Of a DNA stretch of 8,314 nt, positions 6,500 through 8,314 are shown piece after piece; within the stretch, counting starts at the first letter, position 1, and the number at the start of each line of letters is the position of its first letter. This DNA comes from JAAYWY01 sp050945275 (GTDB lineage: Bacteria; Bacillota; DTU030; DUMP01). The notes under the pieces were generated by a model. That model searched no databases, was not told where the DNA came from, and saw only the letters and a list, made by a program, of their open reading frames with translations. The stretch spans positions 1-8,314 of the forward strand of contig JBMNSQ010000078.1 in the NCBI GenBank assembly GCA_050945275.1, given 5' to 3'. The position numbers and the translations under genes are program-made.

Positions 6500-7302
6500 C
6501 TGCTAACCTCCACCCCTGGGTCAGTAACTTGGTCTTCGTTAGAGTCCACCGGGTCTGCAGGCACAGTATCAGCATCGGTATCTGCAGGAGCTAAAGTCGG
6601 CACAATTGCTTCCTCAATTACCCCAAGTTTTATTGCAGGATCAACATTTATACCCCTTTCCTTGATTTCCAGATGGAGATGAGGTCCGCTGCTAACACCA
6701 CTGTTTCCTACTGTGCCCACGATGTCACCGCTTTTAATTACCTGTTTTGGCTCCACCATAACTTGGTCCATGTGTCCATACAAACTAACGACGCCGCTAC
6801 CATGCTTTATTTCCACCACTTTCCCTAGCAACTCTTCTTCTTCGATCCGGCTAACATAGCCGCTGGCTATGGCCCGTATAGGTGTGCCCAGGGGGGCCGT
6901 AATATCGATCCCTTGGTGAAACCGTTTTTCACCTGACACTGGATGTAGACGCCAACCGTAACGTGAGTTAACCTGCCCGTCTTCAACCGGAAACAGATAA
7001 CCAGAGAGGGAGGGGCCCATTTCATCTTGTTTCTGAGAATTCAGGGCGGCCAATACAGGGAGGTGTAGGCTCTCTTCCCCCCAAGAGCGCAGCCGCTCTA
7101 AACTTACAACTGGCTTATATTCGGCCACCGACCAATGTATATGTCGCACTAAGCCGTTTGTTAAGGGTAGGTTAATTTTGACCAACCCTAAAACAGCCAA
7201 GTATAGCACCCCCGCCACTAATATCTGGCGTAACAGTAGAGACTCGCTTCCCATTGTTCGCAGGCGACGTCGCAGGCTGTGCCAGCGATAGCCAACTCCC
7301 AC
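6496..7302 (-). CDS. spoIVFA: M23-domain membrane protein, SpoIVFA-like
   Basis: The 268-residue protein has a basic N-terminus, one membrane segment at about 24-41, and an M23/LytM domain at about 100-225. Its zinc and catalytic residues look intact: H129 and D133 in HQGID, H177 in YGHM, H208 and H210 in GPHLHLEI. An acidic, Pro/Asp/Thr-rich tail follows (about 238-268). In B. subtilis, SpoIVFA holds and inhibits SpoIVFB and is regarded as a regulator. The position directly before the SpoIVFB-like gene, with a TTGA overlap, supports the same role here. The intact site leaves open a real peptidoglycan hydrolase. The GTG start at 7302 has GGGAGGG 7 nt upstream; Met17 is a poorer alternative. 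A SpoIIQ-type protein is the other possibility, less favoured by context. Confidence 0.75.
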   Translation of the reverse strand: MGVGYRWHSLRRRLRTMGSESLLLRQILVAGVLYLAVLGLVKINLPLTNGLVRHIHWSVAEYKPVVSLERLRSWGEESLHLPVLAALNSQKQDEMGPSLSGYLFPVEDGQVNSRYGWRLHPVSGEKRFHQGIDITAPLGTPIRAIASGYVSRIEEEELLGKVVEIKHGSGVVSLYGHMDQVMVEPKQVIKSGDIVGTVGNSGVSSGPHLHLEIKERGINVDPAIKLGVIEEAIVPTLAPADTDADTVPADPVDSNEDQVTDPGVEVSS

Positions 7303-7333
7303 AGCCTTTCCCTCCCGATAACTTTGTCCCTAA

Positions 7334-7361
7334 ATCATATGCCAGCGGTACTAAAATATGA
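7334..7361 (-). promoter_or_regulatory. Candidate sigma-E promoter for the spoIVF operon
   Basis: On the minus strand TCATATT (7355-7361) fits the sigma-E -35 consensus kmATATT. CATATGAT (7334-7341) fits the -10 CATACAnT except at two positions. The spacer is 13 bp, one shorter than usual. Sigma-E control is what is known for spoIVFAB in B. subtilis. It lies between the preceding terminator and the GTG start. Confidence 0.45.
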
Positions 7362-7366
7362 AAAAG

Positions 7367-7398
7367 AAAAACTCTGCAACAAAAGTCGCAGAGTTTTT
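7367..7398 (-). terminator. Strong terminator behind the tautomerase gene, symmetric on both strands
   Basis: Arms 7367-7380 and 7385-7398 form a 14-bp stem (CTCTGCGAC core with one G-U, flanked by A5/T5) around a TTTT loop on the minus strand. TTTTTCTTTTT follows. It starts about 10 nt after the tautomerase stop and isolates that gene from the spoIVF operon. The A and T tracts on both sides would also let it stop plus-strand transcripts. Confidence 0.92.
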
Positions 7399-7408
7399 CT
7401 AGCTAGTT

Positions 7409-7594
7409 TTATTTGTCAGCCCACAGTTTCCCCGCTTTAGCGAAATCATGATGCTCCATCTCCCGCAAAATCACCGATACCGCTTCCGGTTTCACCTCTA
7501 AGCTATCGCAGATAGCGTCAGTGACCTTACTCACCAAAGATCGTTTCTGATCCACAGTACGCCCAGCTAACAGCTCAATTTGGACAATCGGCAT
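7409..7594 (-). CDS. 4-oxalocrotonate tautomerase family protein
   Basis: This is a small enzyme of the tautomerase superfamily, which uses the N-terminal proline, exposed after Met removal, as catalytic base for keto-enol tautomerisation. The 61-codon gene gives 60 residues after Met removal, a usual length for 4-OT subunits that form hexamers. Numbered from Pro1, it has Pro1 (PIVQIELLAGR), Arg11 and Phe50 (HHDFAKAGK). The position of Arg39 in classic 4-OT is Ser39 here, in EAVSVILREM. The physiological substrate therefore cannot be inferred; B. subtilis YwhB-type proteins are a better comparison than aromatic-degradation 4-OT. The ATG has GAGGAGGGG upstream. It stands alone between two terminators and has its own candidate promoter. 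No aromatic-catabolism genes are nearby. Confidence 0.88.
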   Translation of the reverse strand: MPIVQIELLAGRTVDQKRSLVSKVTDAICDSLEVKPEAVSVILREMEHHDFAKAGKLWADK

Positions 7595-7633
7595 AATTTC
7601 CCCTCCTCAAAATTTCGGCTTAAACAGCCCTAA

Positions 7634-7662
7634 ATTATGGGTATTCTTGGATACCGGCCCAA
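7634..7662 (-). promoter_or_regulatory. Candidate promoter with palindromic spacer before the tautomerase gene
   Basis: On the minus strand a weak -35 TTGGGC (7657-7662) is followed, after exactly 17 bp, by -10 CATAAT (7634-7639, five of six). The spacer is almost filled by the inverted repeat GGTAT-N6-ATACC (7640-7655), a plausible operator. The -35 match is poor, so an activator may be needed or the call may be wrong. Confidence 0.45.
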
Positions 7663-7680
7663 TATCCTGCTACCCTAATA

Positions 7681-7723
7681 AACAAAGAAAATTTATACGC
7701 TAAAGTTAGCGTATAAATTTTTT
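7681..7723 (-). terminator. csoR terminator overlapping the end of the coding sequence
   Basis: Arms 7688-7703 and 7706-7721 are perfect complements of 16 bp; in practice the loop is about 4-6 nt. On the minus strand the stem is followed by TTTTCTTTG-like sequence, and on the plus strand the T-run is 7718-7723. The 5' arm on the minus strand holds the last four csoR codons (K-F-I-R) and the TAA at 7706-7708. Confidence 0.85.
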
Positions 7724-7987
7724 CATAACATCAAGAAGCTCGTCTACAGCTGCCGCCCCACCGCCACGCTCTATAGCTCTGGCCACACAACCTCTTGTAT
7801 GATCTTCCAGTACCATAAGTCCAACTTTGTTAAGGGCTGCTTGAACAGCTGACAGTTGTGTTAGTATATCCACGCAATACCGTCCGTCATCAATCATTTT
7901 CTGAATACCACGTACTTGACCCTCTATCTTGCGCAATCTGTCAAGCATATTCTTTTTGTCGGCCTCATAGGAAGGTTGTGCCTCCAT
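7706..7987 (-). CDS. csoR: CsoR-family metal-sensing transcriptional repressor
   Basis: This is an all-helical DNA-binding protein of the CsoR/RcnR (DUF156) family. The 93-residue form contains LDRLRKIEGQVRGIQKMI and the ligand set Cys38 (RYCVDIL), His63 and Cys67 (EDHTRGCV). This Cys-His-Cys spacing of 25 and 4 residues is that of copper(I)-sensing CsoR; RcnR/FrmR differ at the third ligand and CstR lacks the His. No copper ATPase or chaperone is in view, so the regulated genes are unknown. I chose the ATG at 7987 because GGGGGAGGGG lies just before it. An ATG at 8020 would add 11 residues and has only a weak GGAG at a long spacing. The gene has its own sigma-A promoter with an operator-like palindrome. 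Confidence 0.9.
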   Translation of the reverse strand: MEAQPSYEADKKNMLDRLRKIEGQVRGIQKMIDDGRYCVDILTQLSAVQAALNKVGLMVLEDHTRGCVARAIERGGGAAAVDELLDVMKKFIR

Positions 7988-8040
7988 ACCCCTCCCCCTT
8001 TCTATCCATATAGGTAACATATTTTGTGACTCCGTCTACC

Positions 8041-8053
8041 CTTACCAGGTAAG
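8041..8053. promoter_or_regulatory. Palindrome at the csoR transcription start, candidate autoregulatory operator
   Basis: CTTACCAGGTAAG is a perfect inverted repeat with one central base. It lies at about +4 to +16 of the predicted csoR transcript. The TACC...GGTA core resembles known CsoR operators, which have TA-rich ends and central C-tract/G-tract halves, but it is shorter and has fewer G/C. Binding is inference. Confidence 0.5.
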
Positions 8054-8062
8054 TTCAACTTA

Positions 8063-8091
8063 ATTATAGCGGTGCAATTTTTGAAAATCAA
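8063..8091 (-). promoter_or_regulatory. Sigma-A promoter of csoR
   Basis: On the minus strand, -35 TTGATT (8086-8091) and -10 TATAAT (8063-8068, perfect) are spaced by 17 bp. The predicted start is near 8056, giving a leader of about 70 nt before the ATG at 7987. Confidence 0.8.
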
Positions 8092-8142
8092 CACTGATAA
8101 GTCAAATAAAGCCACCTTTTAACCAATAGTGGTGGGGATCCG

Positions 8143-8172
8143 TTGAATGAAGACTCTAGGCCGTGGTATAAT
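8143..8172 (+). promoter_or_regulatory. Sigma-A promoter of the NifU-domain gene
   Basis: On the plus strand, -35 TTGAAT (8143-8148) and -10 TATAAT (8167-8172) are separated by 18 bp. An extended -10 TGG precedes TATAAT. The predicted start near 8179 leaves a leader of about 30 nt. The two divergent -35 boxes are about 51 bp apart. Confidence 0.8.
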
Positions 8173-8207
8173 GTAACCAGCATGGTGTAAAAAAGGAGTG
8201 CATTTTT

Positions 8208-8314
8208 TTGAAAGAGCAAGTTGAAAAAGCTTTGGCTAAAGTCCGGCCTTCACTTCAGGCCGATGGGGGCGATGTAGAGCTTGTCTCGGTTGATGACAAT
8301 TCCGGCGTTGTAAC
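8208..8314 (+). CDS. nfu: NifU C-terminal domain (Nfu-type) Fe-S scaffold protein, partial
   Basis: Nfu-type proteins carry 4Fe-4S clusters and pass them to apo-proteins. Only the first 35 codons are present; the gene runs off the window. The visible product, with EQVEKALAKVRPSLQADGG followed by DVELVSVDD, matches the family start, where RP-x-L-x-x-DGGDVEL is typical. The conserved CxxC that binds the cluster would come after the window end and was not seen. The TTG start at 8208 is chosen because AAAGGAG (8192-8198) lies 9 nt upstream and no ATG is in frame nearby. It has its own extended -10 promoter and is divergent from csoR. Small stand-alone proteins of this kind, such as B. subtilis YutI, are about 75-80 residues; the true length here is unknown. 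Confidence 0.88.
   Translation, partial: MKEQVEKALAKVRPSLQADGGDVELVSVDDNSGVV

Noticed and set aside
6496..7302. M23 protein as SpoIIQ
   Set aside because: Its place directly before a SpoIVFB-like gene, with overlapping start and stop, favours SpoIVFA.
7409..7594. Tautomerase as part of an aromatic-degradation pathway
   Set aside because: Arg39 of classic 4-OT is Ser here and no meta-cleavage genes are nearby.
7988..8020. CsoR start at 8020, adding 11 residues
   Set aside because: Only a weak GGAG at long spacing precedes it, whereas GGGGGAGGGG precedes the ATG at 7987. It remains possible because CsoR N-termini vary.
8112..8135. CCACC ... GGTGG inverted repeat between the divergent promoters
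   Set aside because: The arms are only 5 bp and are separated by 14 bp, which is expected by chance in this intergenic region.

Overview
The window reads as chromosome of a spore-forming, Gram-positive bacterium of the Firmicutes, probably class Clostridia. The grounds are the SpoIVFA/SpoIVFB-like sporulation pair, a ribosomal protein L27 with the Firmicutes-type cleavable N-terminus next to its processing protease Prp, strong GGAGG-type ribosome binding sites, and frequent GTG/TTG starts. I cannot name the genus from the sequence alone.

Layout. Nine of the eleven intact genes lie on the minus strand and read from right to left, up to a terminator near position 10; a tenth (csoR) is also minus, and only the rightmost gene is plus. 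From the right: a NifU-type Fe-S scaffold gene enters on the plus strand and is cut by the window end (8208-8314). It is divergent from a CsoR-family metal-sensing repressor (7706-7987), which has its own sigma-A promoter, a candidate operator and a terminator whose hairpin contains the gene's stop codon. Next comes a stand-alone 4-oxalocrotonate tautomerase-like gene (7409-7594) closed by a strong terminator. The main operon then starts with a candidate sigma-E promoter: SpoIVFA-like M23 protein, SpoIVFB-like M50 intramembrane protease, radical SAM protein, DUF2344 'radical SAM-linked' protein, and RNase G/E. Most junctions are 4-nt start/stop overlaps. After a short hairpin and a sigma-A promoter follow rplU (L21), prp and rpmA (L27), ended by a directional terminator at 9-41.

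How the genes work together. The spoIVF pair is expected to control pro-sigma-K processing in the mother cell. RNase G/E, L21, Prp and L27 form an RNA-processing and ribosome-assembly block: Prp must trim L27 before it can work in the 50S peptidyl-transferase region. The radical SAM/DUF2344 pair has no known substrate; its translational coupling to rng suggests a role in RNA or ribosome modification, which is inference. Having spoIVFAB just upstream of rplU-prp-rpmA agrees with the Bacillus subtilis gene order.

The best lead is behind the M50 protease gene. The 161-bp gap before the radical SAM gene contains an open frame, offset by one base, that reads like a second CBS motif and would overlap the radical SAM start. 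This suggests a frameshift at an A6 run, a decayed domain, or recoding. Other leads are the intact zinc site in the SpoIVFA-like protein, KH-like plus TRAM-like modules at the end of RNase G/E, and palindromes placed inside the csoR and tautomerase promoters. No gene-free stretch exceeds 300 bases. I saw no tRNA, rRNA, CRISPR array, insertion sequence or attachment site.
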